Made by a program: the position numbers and the translations under genes
Source of the DNA: Pedobacter yonginensis
GTDB lineage: Bacteria; Bacteroidota; Bacteroidia; Sphingobacteriales; Sphingobacteriaceae
DNA length: 64,000 nt
NCBI RefSeq assembly: GCF_003173595.1
Contig: NZ_QGNZ01000001.1
Coordinates: 1,240,001-1,304,000 of the forward strand
Reading direction: 5' to 3'
Shown: in pieces, positions 44,085 through 52,509 of the stretch
Numbering within the stretch: position 1 is the first letter of the stretch
How the letters are laid out: every line of letters begins with the position of its first letter
Notes under the pieces: generated by a model
What the model was told of the DNA's origin: nothing
The model's input: the letters and a program-made list of their open reading frames with translations, nothing else
The model's database searches: none

Positions 44085-44223
44085 TTATCTTTGAGTATTA
44101 ACCGCGGTATTGTCAGTCACCATTTTTGAAGGGTCGCGATAATTTTGTCCCGTGTAATGTGAATCATCAAAAGCAGTTTCCCCTAAAAACATTGCTCCAT
44201 CAACAAGTAAATTTGTCCTTCCT
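44085..44223 (-). pseudogene. C-terminal relic of an RHS toxin tip, unit 2
   Basis: An open frame of about 45 codons without a start reads DLGRTNLLVDGAMFLGETAF, continues DDSHYTGQNYRDPSKMV and stops at 44085, 10 bp before the membrane-protein ATG. It is in a different frame from the core remnant to its right. It is the end of a lost toxin, not enough to assign a family. Confidence 0.55.
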
Positions 44224-44239
44224 AGATCCCCTTTTCGTT

Positions 44240-44575
44240 GTAAAGATATTCATTATTTCCAAGAACGGTAGATCTTCCCATTCAGAAAACAGACACCTTT
44301 TTGAGCTTCTTTCCCGTAGCATCGTAAGTATACGATATGCTTTGGCTTCCGGTAACTTGGCTTGGAAGGTTGAGGTAATTATACTGTAAAGTGATTCCTT
44401 TCTGGCTGTCTGTTTTGAGGTTTCCGTTTACATCATACGTGTACAGACTGTTGGTAAAGCCCTTTATTTCCTTAAGCTTGTTCCCCTCATAGCAAGTATA
44501 ATTGTTTGTGCCAAAGCCTTCGCGGGTCAGCTGGGGGGCCTACCGTTTTTGAGACTAGTATTTGACTTATTTCGA
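44240..44575 (-). pseudogene. RHS core remnant, unit 2
   Basis: About 330 bp that match the core of units 3 and 5 (REGFGTNNYT, GNKLKEIKGFTNSLYTYD, SYTYDATGKKLKKVS). The match breaks near 44290, skipping the middle of the core and resuming at a piece equivalent to FGNNEYLYNEKG with a stop. The internal deletion removes the whole DHLGNVR block, so it is non-functional. Confidence 0.75.
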
Positions 44576-44606
44576 AAATACTAAAACACCTTAAACTTGG
44601 ACTAAA

Positions 44607-44688
44607 AAGGCCCAACGATTTTTTACATCGTTGGGCTTGTGGTAATGCTATTCATTGCGCACACGCGACACGCGTGCGCCAGCTGAGG
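44607..44688 (-). repeat. Array-delimiting repeat, copy R2
   Basis: Terminator stem GCCCAACGAT/ATCGTTGGGC, spacer ATGCTATTCATT, palindrome GCACACGCG-ACA-CGCGTGCGC, end CAGCTGAGG. Only 67 bp separate it from R1: a unit reduced to a scrap. Confidence 0.9.
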
Positions 44689-44755
44689 TGTTCCTGGTAA
44701 TTGACGCACTTATAAGAGATTTTAAAGCCAAAAAAGCTTATGCATCATAAAACAG
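44689..44755 (-). other. Vestigial array unit 1
   Basis: About 65 bp between repeats R1 and R2 with no meaningful open frame. By position it is the remnant of a toxin/immunity unit eliminated by deletion. Confidence 0.4.
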
Positions 44756-44838
44756 CAAAGCCCAACGATTTTTTACATCGTTGGGCTTGTAGTAATTCTA
44801 TTCATTTCCCACACGCGACACGCGTGCGCCGGCGAGGG
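44756..44838 (-). repeat. Array-delimiting repeat, copy R1 (after the active toxin/immunity pair)
   Basis: Terminator stem AAGCCCAACGAT/ATCGTTGGGCTT, spacer, GC-rich palindrome CACACGCG-ACA-CGCGTGCGCC. It begins 18 bp after the immunity stop at 44857, so it is the natural terminator of the expressed RHS operon. Confidence 0.9.
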
Positions 44839-44856
44839 GCCAGTACCGTATATAAA

Positions 44857-45309
44857 TTACTTCTGACTCAAAGCCAATTCCTTATGTAATTTTTCTATAA
44901 AATTCGCTTCAAAATAAATTAATAGATCCTTTTTTTCAGCGTTGGTTAATTTATCAGTTTCACTTGTGCCTCCATAGTTATTATGGTAGGCATAGCAAAT
45001 AAAAATCGCAGAGGAGCGTTCGCTATTCCAGTCTTTTTCATCGCCGTAATACCTTACTACATATTCATTATTTATACCACTACTTGCAATCTTTATAGTG
45101 AAGTAGGTAGTTCCATCGTTGTAGTTATCAAGGGTTTTCAAGCTATCCCTCATAATATTTGGATTATTTTCAATTAAGGCATTTACAGCTTTTTCTAAAA
45201 TTGTCTTTGAGACTTTGAAATCATACTGCTTAAATGATCCATGGGTTCCAGCACTAATATTGCAAGAAGCTAAAATTGATGCTGTTAAAAAAAGAAAAAT
45301 ATATTTCAT
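44857..45309 (-). CDS. Lipoprotein immunity protein of the active RHS toxin
   Basis: A 150-residue lipoprotein: signal peptide with lipobox ILASC (Cys16), then a mixed alpha/beta region (YDFKVSKTILEKAVNALIEN; YNDGTTYFTIKIAS; YVVRYYGDEKDW) and a helical end. Its ATG overlaps the toxin stop (TAATG at 45311-45307). Lipoprotein immunity proteins commonly protect against periplasmic phospholipase effectors, which agrees with the PLA2-like signature of the upstream tip. The family is not recognised by name. The local base composition is very AT-rich. Confidence 0.75.
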   Translation of the reverse strand: MKYIFLFLTASILASCNISAGTHGSFKQYDFKVSKTILEKAVNALIENNPNIMRDSLKTLDNYNDGTTYFTIKIASSGINNEYVVRYYGDEKDWNSERSSAIFICYAYHNNYGGTSETDKLTNAEKKDLLIYFEANFIEKLHKELALSQK

Positions 45310-48300
45310 TATTTATTTTTATAAATTATTTTCAATGGAAGAAACACCTGCGTTTTAGGCAAGGCTATTATTCCAAGCCCAGCTCCCAAAATTAAAGCTT
45401 GAGCTCTTTGCTTAACACTTAACATCGGGTGTGCCGCTAAAAACAATTCTTGTCCTACAAAGGTCCAATCAGCGTTAATCACCTTTGGACTTGTTGCTAA
45501 ACCTTTGATTCCGTTTATTCCAGCCTTATCATAATTGAGATCATGCCAAATTCCGGGGTATTCAACAATGTTAGTTGGTTGGTAAGAGTAATCATATTTT
45601 CCATTGTATTTCTTTGGATTGTCCCCGCCCGGGTAAGAAAGATCGCCAAGTAGTCCATACCACTGCTGATTCAAGGTCCTTGGGTCCAACGCTTCTGGGG
45701 TTAAATCTCCTTGTATGCGATGCCAAAACTTATTATAGGATTTGTGGTCAGTTACCCAATTATTGCCGCCATAAAAATCTTTTTGGCTGCTTATATTGAA
45801 CCCTTCCATTAGTTTTCCTCCGTTACTTAATATTCCAGACCCTTCCGTTTTCATCTCCGCATCAAGAAAGCTTGATATTTGGGACATATTTGGCTTATTG
45901 TTCAGTGCAGATTCGGTTTGCATCATGGAAAGAAATCGTTCTATATCTTCTTTCTTATCTGTACTATAACCATTGGCGGTTCTTTCCCACAGTCCAAAAG
46001 GATCTGTATAATTAACTGGATTATTGAAACAATATCTGAATGGAGTTAGGTTTGGTGCCATTTCAGCAAGCATATCCGGAACATTCCATCTACCAATAAT
46101 AGGATCATAAAACCTTGCTCCGTAATCATAATGTTCACCTAACTCATCCTGTACCTCTTTTCCGTTGTACAGGTATTTGTTGTCCAATCCAACTGGCGAT
46201 ACCGACCTTCTCTTTCCAAAGGCATAGTAATCATCTGCCTGAAGCCTTCTTACCGCTCCGTTGTAAATATCGAAAGTATATCGCACATTTCCAAGGTGAT
46301 CTGTAAGGTTGTAGTGGTAACTGTAGTTTCCGCTATTGTTTTGCGCTACGCCTTCTTCGGTGTGGATAATGTCGATCGTGTTTCCATTGTACTCAATCCC
46401 ATCTACATACTGCCTTATTGCGCCATTGCTGTTCTTGGTGAGTTTTTTACCAGAAGCATCGTAGGTATAGGCTACCAATACGCCCGCTTTGTTGGCCGTT
46501 GCGGGCAAGTTCAGGTAGTTGTAGGTGAGTGCCATCCCGTTCCGGCCATCCAAGGTGGCGTTCCCGTTGGCATCGTATTGGTAGTTCTGTGCCGTTACGC
46601 CAGCTACCGAGTTCAGCCTGTTACCTGTATAGCTATATTGGTTGGCACCTGTGTTGTCTCGGTTGAGGGTGTTGATGTTGCCCATCACATCGTAGGTGAG
46701 TTCCTCGCTCATTACAATGCCTGTGCTTATGCCCTTTTTGAGCCTGTTCAATCCATCATAGGTATAGGTATAAGTGTTTGGTAGTACTGCCCCTAGGCCC
46801 CATTTCTGGTCGACAATGTTACCATTGTACTGGGGCAGGGTGCCATTTGCATACCTCAGTTCCATCGAGAATTCCTTGCTCGTACTGCCCTTCATCCAGC
46901 CCCGCTCGTTGTAGGCAAAGCCCGTGTTCTGCATAAAGGTTGTCCCGTCGGTACCGTGCAGGTTCTTGCCCTTCAATTGGCCAAGCTCGTTGTAGTCCAG
47001 CTTGCTCAGGGTAACCTCATCCTGCCCGTTAATGCTTTCCATGGTGGCCAGTTTCCTGCCCGCATGGTCGTACTCGTAGCGGTTGGCTATCTTCGTCTCC
47101 GCTCCGTTCAAGGTCTGGGTGTGGGTCCTCAGGCTTGCCGTCAGTTCGCCTGCAAAGTTGTAGGTATTGTCGGTGATGTCCCTTCCGCCAAGGTGGTTCT
47201 CCGCGCGGGTCTGCACCGTTCTCCCTTCTTCATCGTAGTAGAACGTAGTGAGGAGCATGGTCCCCGTGCCGAGCGTAGTGATCTTGGTACCCGTCGGCAG
47301 TCCCTTTATCCTTGCCCCGTCCATCTGCCCGGCAGCTGCACCGCCCAGCGTATTGCCCGGAAAGGCATAATCGTCATAGTAGCTGATGGTTTGGTTGCTT
47401 GTGGCGGTCTGAGGAAAGGCGCTGTTGGTGTAGCCTATTGTGGTACCGTTGTCCCTGCTTTCCCAGAGCACACCCTGCCCGTTTACCGATGTCTGTAGGT
47501 TGTTTCTCGTATCGGGGCTGTTGTAGATTCCCGAATAAACCGTTCTGCCCAGTGCATCGTACTTGGTGAACAGCCACTGACCCTTTGTTTGCTGGTTGGC
47601 ATCCTGGGTCAGCACTACCTGATCGAGCTTGTTGTACACCATGTATTCCCAGCCCTTGCCCGGGATCTTCTTTTCGATCAGCCGCTTTCTGCCATCGTAA
47701 TGGTAACCATAGATATAGCGCAGGAAGGCCTCATCTGTCTCGATGAAGGAAGCCAGATTGGCATAGCCCGCGATCCCGTTCTCGTTTACCGCTGGCGGAA
47801 GTACATAATCCAAATTTCCGAGGTCATCGTAAACATAGTAGGTGCTTAGGCTTTTGGTGCCGGTTTCCCAGGTCCTCTTCAGCACGACCCTCCCCTCAAA
47901 GTCCTTGAACTCCTCGGTGGTTCCGGCCTTTCCGTCGGCAGTTTTCCAGTTTTCATCCTTGCTAACTGTTTTGTAGAGCTTCCCGGGTTGGTAAAAGGCG
48001 TTAAGGGAGGAAGCGCCGTTGGTTCCCACCGTCCAGAGCCTGACCTCGCCCGTGGCATTGGTTCCGTAGTCGGTCCTCACCACATGGCCCGTATCCACTC
48101 CTACCGATGGCTGCCAGATGATGCCCGGGGCACCCTGCTGCAGCACTCGATTGAGCGGACTGGCCTCGAACACCGTTTCGGAGAATGGCTTCGGCGTTTT
48201 TACCGCATCGCCCGTGCTGGTGTAAAAGGCTGGCTGGCCGATGCTCAACGCGTCTGCACGGTAGGCGCCGTTGTTGCCCGCCTCGGTGTAGGGCAGGTAC

Positions 48301-48746
48301 TTGAAGCGCTCCCGACCGAGGGCATCGTAGGCCATGGGCTGGATGATGTCCTTGCCCGTTGGGCTGGCCTGTACCGAGATCGTCTGGATTGGACGTCCCA
48401 AGCCATCGAAATAGGCTATGGTCCGCATCTCCTCGCAGGCGCTCCTGGCATTGTCTATATTGCCACTGTTTACGCCTGCGGTCTTGAACACCCGGCTCAT
48501 AATGTAGTTCTGGTTCGCACTGGGCGCAGCGCTCAAGGGGAAGCAGTTTACATAGCTTGTCCCGGTAAAGATGCGCAGCGTATTCCCCTCTGGAACGTAG
48601 AACCCATCCTTGAGGGTTACGCTCTTGCCTGCGGTAATCGTGCGCTGGCCCGAATAGGTGTTTAAAACAAGGTTCTGTGCACGTGCCGTGCCGAGCTGGA
48701 CAGCCAGTGCCAGCGATATGGATAAAAATTTTGTGTATCTGTTCAT
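45309..48746 (-). CDS. DUF6443/RHS polymorphic toxin with phospholipase-like C-terminus
   Basis: A 1,145-residue exported protein. The signal peptide ends at about residue 24 (LGTARAQN). A DUF6443 region follows (NYIMSRVFK; TIAYFDGLGRPIQTIS, about residues 75-135), then many YD/RHS repeats forming the expected beta-cocoon. The RHS-associated core is at about 780-915 ([40 protein letters not shown]), closing at DPFGLW. The unique tip of about 230 residues contains YPGIWHDLNYDKAGI, an H-D-x-x-Y arrangement like phospholipase A2, then a hydrophobic helix (ALILGAGLGIIALP). An upstream in-frame start overlaps the previous gene; the ATG at 48746 lies 10 bp after its stop. The core is markedly GC-richer than the tip. 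Confidence 0.88.
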   Translation of the reverse strand: MNRYTKFLSISLALAVQLGTARAQNLVLNTYSGQRTITAGKSVTLKDGFYVPEGNTLRIFTGTSYVNCFPLSAAPSANQNYIMSRVFKTAGVNSGNIDNARSACEEMRTIAYFDGLGRPIQTISVQASPTGKDIIQPMAYDALGRERFKYLPYTEAGNNGAYRADALSIGQPAFYTSTGDAVKTPKPFSETVFEASPLNRVLQQGAPGIIWQPSVGVDTGHVVRTDYGTNATGEVRLWTVGTNGASSLNAFYQPGKLYKTVSKDENWKTADGKAGTTEEFKDFEGRVVLKRTWETGTKSLSTYYVYDDLGNLDYVLPPAVNENGIAGYANLASFIETDEAFLRYIYGYHYDGRKRLIEKKIPGKGWEYMVYNKLDQVVLTQDANQQTKGQWLFTKYDALGRTVYSGIYNSPDTRNNLQTSVNGQGVLWESRDNGTTIGYTNSAFPQTATSNQTISYYDDYAFPGNTLGGAAAGQMDGARIKGLPTGTKITTLGTGTMLLTTFYYDEEGRTVQTRAENHLGGRDITDNTYNFAGELTASLRTHTQTLNGAETKIANRYEYDHAGRKLATMESINGQDEVTLSKLDYNELGQLKGKNLHGTDGTTFMQNTGFAYNERGWMKGSTSKEFSMELRYANGTLPQYNGNIVDQKWGLGAVLPNTYTYTYDGLNRLKKGISTGIVMSEELTYDVMGNINTLNRDNTGANQYSYTGNRLNSVAGVTAQNYQYDANGNATLDGRNGMALTYNYLNLPATANKAGVLVAYTYDASGKKLTKNSNGAIRQYVDGIEYNGNTIDIIHTEEGVAQNNSGNYSYHYNLTDHLGNVRYTFDIYNGAVRRLQADDYYAFGKRRSVSPVGLDNKYLYNGKEVQDELGEHYDYGARFYDPIIGRWNVPDMLAEMAPNLTPFRYCFNNPVNYTDPFGLWERTANGYSTDKKEDIERFLSMMQTESALNNKPNMSQISSFLDAEMKTEGSGILSNGGKLMEGFNISSQKDFYGGNNWVTDHKSYNKFWHRIQGDLTPEALDPRTLNQQWYGLLGDLSYPGGDNPKKYNGKYDYSYQPTNIVEYPGIWHDLNYDKAGINGIKGLATSPKVINADWTFVGQELFLAAHPMLSVKQRAQALILGAGLGIIALPKTQVFLPLKIIYKNK

Positions 48747-48756
48747 GATCGAGCGC

Positions 48757-49983
48757 TTAGTTCTTATAATGGTAATCATTGCTTTTTACGATGTTGCCGT
48801 TTTGGTCCTTCACATACTTTAACCTTCCGAAGGCATCGTACTCGTAATAGGTGGTCATGCCCTTGGCATCGGTTTGGGAGGTCATCCCAACCAATGGCTT
48901 GTAGGTGTAGGTGCTGATTTGGGCATTGGGAAGGTTGATGTAAAGTTTTTTCAACTCCTCTCGCAACTGGGCATCACTGGCTGGGTTACTTAAAATAGCT
49001 TGATTTACGAACTGTTTTGCCGTATTGTAATCACTATTGGAAATTTTAGCTACTGGATATTTTTGGTTATATCCCCATAAGTAAACATCCTTTGGCTGGC
49101 CGTCTTTGTTCTGTTCTACAATTCTGCCATTAAAGCTATTGTAGAAGTAATCTGGAGTATAGCGACTATCTTTTGTGATTGTACTGTTTGAGTTGCCTGA
49201 AGGCTGAAAACTTGCTGATAAAGGTATCGTTAACTTGATGCTATTGATTGAATTTAAAAAAACGTTTGGAATTATGCTCCAACCAAGAGACTCCACTCTT
49301 GGCTGAATGCTAAAAGAGTTGAAATTTGCACTGGCCAACTTACCATTTACCCAAGAAGTTGTTTCAATGGGTGCATTGATAAATTGATCTTGCATCTCTA
49401 AAATTGGCTTAAATGCTGCATCAGCATTATTTTTTGCACTCAGGTGCGCATTTGCATAGACGTTAGACGGATCCATAAAATTAGTCCTCCTATAATCAAC
49501 GTAATTTTTTCGTGCGTTAAGCAAGCAAATTCTTCTCTTAAACCAAGCTAATTTCTTACCTCCAGTTGTAATTCCTGATGTAGAAATTCTTTGTGAATAG
49601 ATGGCATCACATGATTTACAGCTACTCTGATATGTATCCCAGCCATCCGACATAGATGTTGCAAAGGTTGGTATAAAGTCGAATACATATTTGAAATTCG
49701 TAGCTAAGTTGCTACCAGTGCTCTTTGTAGATGCTTTTCTGGTAACCGATCTGTGATAAGGACTAGTGTAAAACAAAGTATCGCTAGTGCTTAATTCTTT
49801 GAAGGTGTTTTTATCTATCAGCGTTTCGTTGGTAATGCTGTACTTTTTCCAATAGCCTCTCAGCTTATATTCTGTCATAGAGGTGATTAATCCACCTTGA
49901 TTAGGCGCAATATTTCTTATAATTAATCCTGGGGTAAATACTTTAGTACTATCATAATCAAATTTATAATTCACACTTCGCAA
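48757..49983 (-). CDS. RHS/YD-repeat surface protein, 3' part after an in-frame stop
   Basis: A 408-codon frame in exactly the same register as the 813-codon frame at 50011-52452, separated by one TAA and nine sense codons (THFDAKGQL). The sequence continues smoothly (LRSVNYKFDYDSTKV) and ends in YD repeats (TDAKGMTTYYEYDAFGRLKY). The only local starts are TTG/GTG without a promoter, so independent translation is doubtful. It should be read as the C-terminal third of the upstream gene. The downstream DUF6443 gene starts 10 bp later. Confidence 0.65.
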   Translation of the reverse strand: MRSVNYKFDYDSTKVFTPGLIIRNIAPNQGGLITSMTEYKLRGYWKKYSITNETLIDKNTFKELSTSDTLFYTSPYHRSVTRKASTKSTGSNLATNFKYVFDFIPTFATSMSDGWDTYQSSCKSCDAIYSQRISTSGITTGGKKLAWFKRRICLLNARKNYVDYRRTNFMDPSNVYANAHLSAKNNADAAFKPILEMQDQFINAPIETTSWVNGKLASANFNSFSIQPRVESLGWSIIPNVFLNSINSIKLTIPLSASFQPSGNSNSTITKDSRYTPDYFYNSFNGRIVEQNKDGQPKDVYLWGYNQKYPVAKISNSDYNTAKQFVNQAILSNPASDAQLREELKKLYINLPNAQISTYTYKPLVGMTSQTDAKGMTTYYEYDAFGRLKYVKDQNGNIVKSNDYHYKN

Positions 49984-50010
49984 GAGTTGCCCTTTGGCAT
50001 CAAAATGTGT

Positions 50011-52452
50011 TTAAGCTTGTAGCTCACCCCTTTCAAAATTATATGGCAATGGCGCAGCGGGATAATTCGGTATTTTTGGATCGCAATAAGAAGATGAGGA
50101 TAAATTACGGTACGCTACATCCTCAACATTGTTTTCGAATAGGCTTGAGCCAAAATAGCGATAAACGCTAGAACCGTTCAGATCTTGACTTACAGTTACC
50201 GTTTTATAACCGATATGGTTTCCTTGCACATTCTGCATCGGCAATGAACTTACCGGTGAAATGATGGCTGTAACTGGAGGTTGTGTCATACCAACTGGAG
50301 CGATATTTAAGCAACCGCCTATATACCGATTTGGACTATTGTCGGTTTCACTAGGTGTTACGGTTCCTAGGAGGCCAAGTAGGGTATTTCTAATTGCTGA
50401 GATATAATAAGGTCTGTCGTATAAAATACCTGATGATCTATTGGCATCATCATAACTGTAACGCTCTGTTATTGGTTGCTGTAATTCATTAGCAGGATTT
50501 TTGGTAATGGTTTTAATGCGTAAGCCCCCGACAATTGGATCTAAAACGGAATAGGGTTTAAATTTGCTGATTGTCAATGTCGCACCTTTTGTGGTGATGC
50601 TGTTATCTCTAAACATTTTGATGGTGTATGTGCCAGGAGGAATGTTTTTAACCATTGTGCTTGTTTTATTTGGATCAGCACCGCCAGATGCCACAACATT
50701 ACCTTTTGAATCAATAATGCGATAACTGGCCAAACATAGGTTTGTATTGAAGCCACAATCCGTATTTGAAAACATCAATTCGTAGGCTTCATCGCCTGTA
50801 AAAGTCACATTAGGCCAGTCTAAAATATAACTTCCATTATAACCTACCCAATAACTATTAACATATTCTAAATTGTATCTCAAAGCATTAACTTTCGCTT
50901 GATTTGCCTCAAATTCAAAATTTGTGAAACCACCTGTAGGGTAGGTAACTTTTGTTAACGCTCCATTTTGCATGGCCGGCCAAGCCGAATCTCGATTTGC
51001 CCCATCTTTATTTATAATGGTGTAGGTATCTTTAGATAAAATAGGTAAAACATTGGTGTTTCTTGCTGCATTATAGAATCCCCAGTGATCAATCGCAAAG
51101 GATAGGCGTCTTGGTAGTACATTACTGAAATAATCAAATCTATAAGGCGGCAAAGCCTGTCCGTCGCTACCAACTTCAACAACGGACTCTAGCTTCAGCC
51201 TTTTTTTATCGGTTCCAATCTTAAGCCCATTAGTTAACAAAGTAGTTGGAAGTGGAACTGCGTTGGCTTCGTCTTCATTAAAATAACTGGTATTGAATTG
51301 CATTTTCTTTATAACCTGCTTATTAGCAGATACTACGATTTCTTTTAATGCCTTAGCCTCGGTGTTGGGTAATTCGATTTCTGGATTTGCACCTTCAAAA
51401 TTGCCATTGGCCAAGTCTTGTCTGGCTTGCTCTGATGCGGTGAAAACAACATTCCCTTGAGAAGAAACGATTTCTGCTAATCTCACGCCTTTAACGTACA
51501 TTCTAGAAAGCGAATACGGCCTTATACCGGAAGCATTGATGTTAGCAATATCATTCGTTACGGGAGGGAAATATGACCAAGAAAAAGTGCTAAAAGATTC
51601 AGCTTCATAAAACAGTTTAACTACATCTGATTGATCTGCTGATTCTATTTTATAGAGGTACCAGCTGGAATAAATTCTATCTAACGCTACTGATGTACCA
51701 AGCTCTGTTTGTACAGTAGGAAAAGACATTTCTATTGGCGGAACACCCTTTTCTATGCTACCAGTGGAGGGTTTGCCAAAAAAATACTTTGTGCCATCAT
51801 TGGTTGTGATTGTGAAGCCCTGTATGTTTACGCTTTCACTTGTACCGACAGCGGTTCTTTGCCATACATAATCTATTTTCAAATCTTCATTTCCAGATAC
51901 CAAAATTGGGCTTCTATCATCATTAAAATAGAACTGCCCAGTGTGTCCATTGAAGTTAAAAAAGAACAAATCCGGTTCAGCGTCTTCAGTCCCTTTGTAA
52001 ACGGCATTATCATGTTCTCGGAAAGGATCGATATTACCATTAGGGTAGTTGTTATACAGACCGTAGTTGGCAAAATAACCATGTGCTCCATTTGCGGAGT
52101 TTGCGCCTTCATCGGCTATGCCCCTTATGGTTCTTGTAATTACCCCACCAGCATTTAAGGCCCAGCCTGTACCAACCCAGCTGGCTGTTTCTGCAACTTT
52201 AATTCCACCTGCATGGTAGCTCAAAGAAATGGGTAATTCAATTGAGCCCTCTTTTAGTGTGTATATGGGGATATTGATCTGTGGTATTCCGGTATGATAG
52301 TTAACAGGTACATCAACAAATTTACCCAAGGCCGCAGCATTGGGTGAGGCGATGCTAACTTTAGAATAATCGGTTTGGGCATTTATTTTTGTTGTAATGC
52401 CCAAAAATCCGATTACAAAGACTAGCAAAACATTAATCCTTATTTTTATCAT
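50011..52452 (-). CDS. RHS/YD-repeat surface protein, 5' part ending at an in-frame TAA
   Basis: 813 codons: signal peptide (VLLVFVIGFLGITTKINAQ), then a beta-rich domain typical of the first partner in Bacteroidetes RHS gene pairs (GIPQINIPIYTLKEGSIELP; SLSYHAGGIKVAETASWVGT). It ends at YNFERGELQA followed by TAA, after which the same frame goes on for 417 more codons. Full length would be 1,231 codons plus stop. This is either a nonsense mutant or a suppressed/read-through gene. Its usual role beside a DUF6443-RHS protein is unknown; a scaffold or delivery partner is inferred. Confidence 0.75.
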   Translation of the reverse strand: MIKIRINVLLVFVIGFLGITTKINAQTDYSKVSIASPNAAALGKFVDVPVNYHTGIPQINIPIYTLKEGSIELPISLSYHAGGIKVAETASWVGTGWALNAGGVITRTIRGIADEGANSANGAHGYFANYGLYNNYPNGNIDPFREHDNAVYKGTEDAEPDLFFFNFNGHTGQFYFNDDRSPILVSGNEDLKIDYVWQRTAVGTSESVNIQGFTITTNDGTKYFFGKPSTGSIEKGVPPIEMSFPTVQTELGTSVALDRIYSSWYLYKIESADQSDVVKLFYEAESFSTFSWSYFPPVTNDIANINASGIRPYSLSRMYVKGVRLAEIVSSQGNVVFTASEQARQDLANGNFEGANPEIELPNTEAKALKEIVVSANKQVIKKMQFNTSYFNEDEANAVPLPTTLLTNGLKIGTDKKRLKLESVVEVGSDGQALPPYRFDYFSNVLPRRLSFAIDHWGFYNAARNTNVLPILSKDTYTIINKDGANRDSAWPAMQNGALTKVTYPTGGFTNFEFEANQAKVNALRYNLEYVNSYWVGYNGSYILDWPNVTFTGDEAYELMFSNTDCGFNTNLCLASYRIIDSKGNVVASGGADPNKTSTMVKNIPPGTYTIKMFRDNSITTKGATLTISKFKPYSVLDPIVGGLRIKTITKNPANELQQPITERYSYDDANRSSGILYDRPYYISAIRNTLLGLLGTVTPSETDNSPNRYIGGCLNIAPVGMTQPPVTAIISPVSSLPMQNVQGNHIGYKTVTVSQDLNGSSVYRYFGSSLFENNVEDVAYRNLSSSSYCDPKIPNYPAAPLPYNFERGELQA

Positions 52453-52509
52453 ATTTAATTTTTTAAGTATTTTTTCTGTTTTAGAATAATAGCGTCTCTT
52501 GGCGATAGG

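Noticed and set aside
37048-44838. CRISPR-like array, because an ~82-bp repeat recurs at intervals
   Set aside because: Spacings range from 67 bp to about 2.7 kb and contain genes, the repeats are too long and hold a terminator, and no cas gene is present.
37048-44838. Insertion sequence or transposon explaining the repeats
   Set aside because: No transposase or integrase frame, no matching terminal inverted repeats around a unit, and no target-site duplication could be seen.
46296-48665. Long plus-strand open frames opposite the RHS gene (for example 46296-46784, 46956-47498, 47988-48665)
   Set aside because: They are antisense to the GC-rich RHS core, where stop codons are rare in all frames, have repetitive Val/Gly-rich translations with no family features, and lack promoters.
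48757-48779. Upstream start for the DUF6443-RHS gene at 48779
   Set aside because: It would overlap the preceding gene and put a charged stretch before the signal peptide. The ATG at 48746 begins a normal signal sequence.
50011-50013. Programmed stop-codon readthrough or recoding in the RHS partner gene
   Set aside because: No SECIS-like or other recoding structure was recognised. A simple nonsense mutation or sequencing error is the more economical reading.
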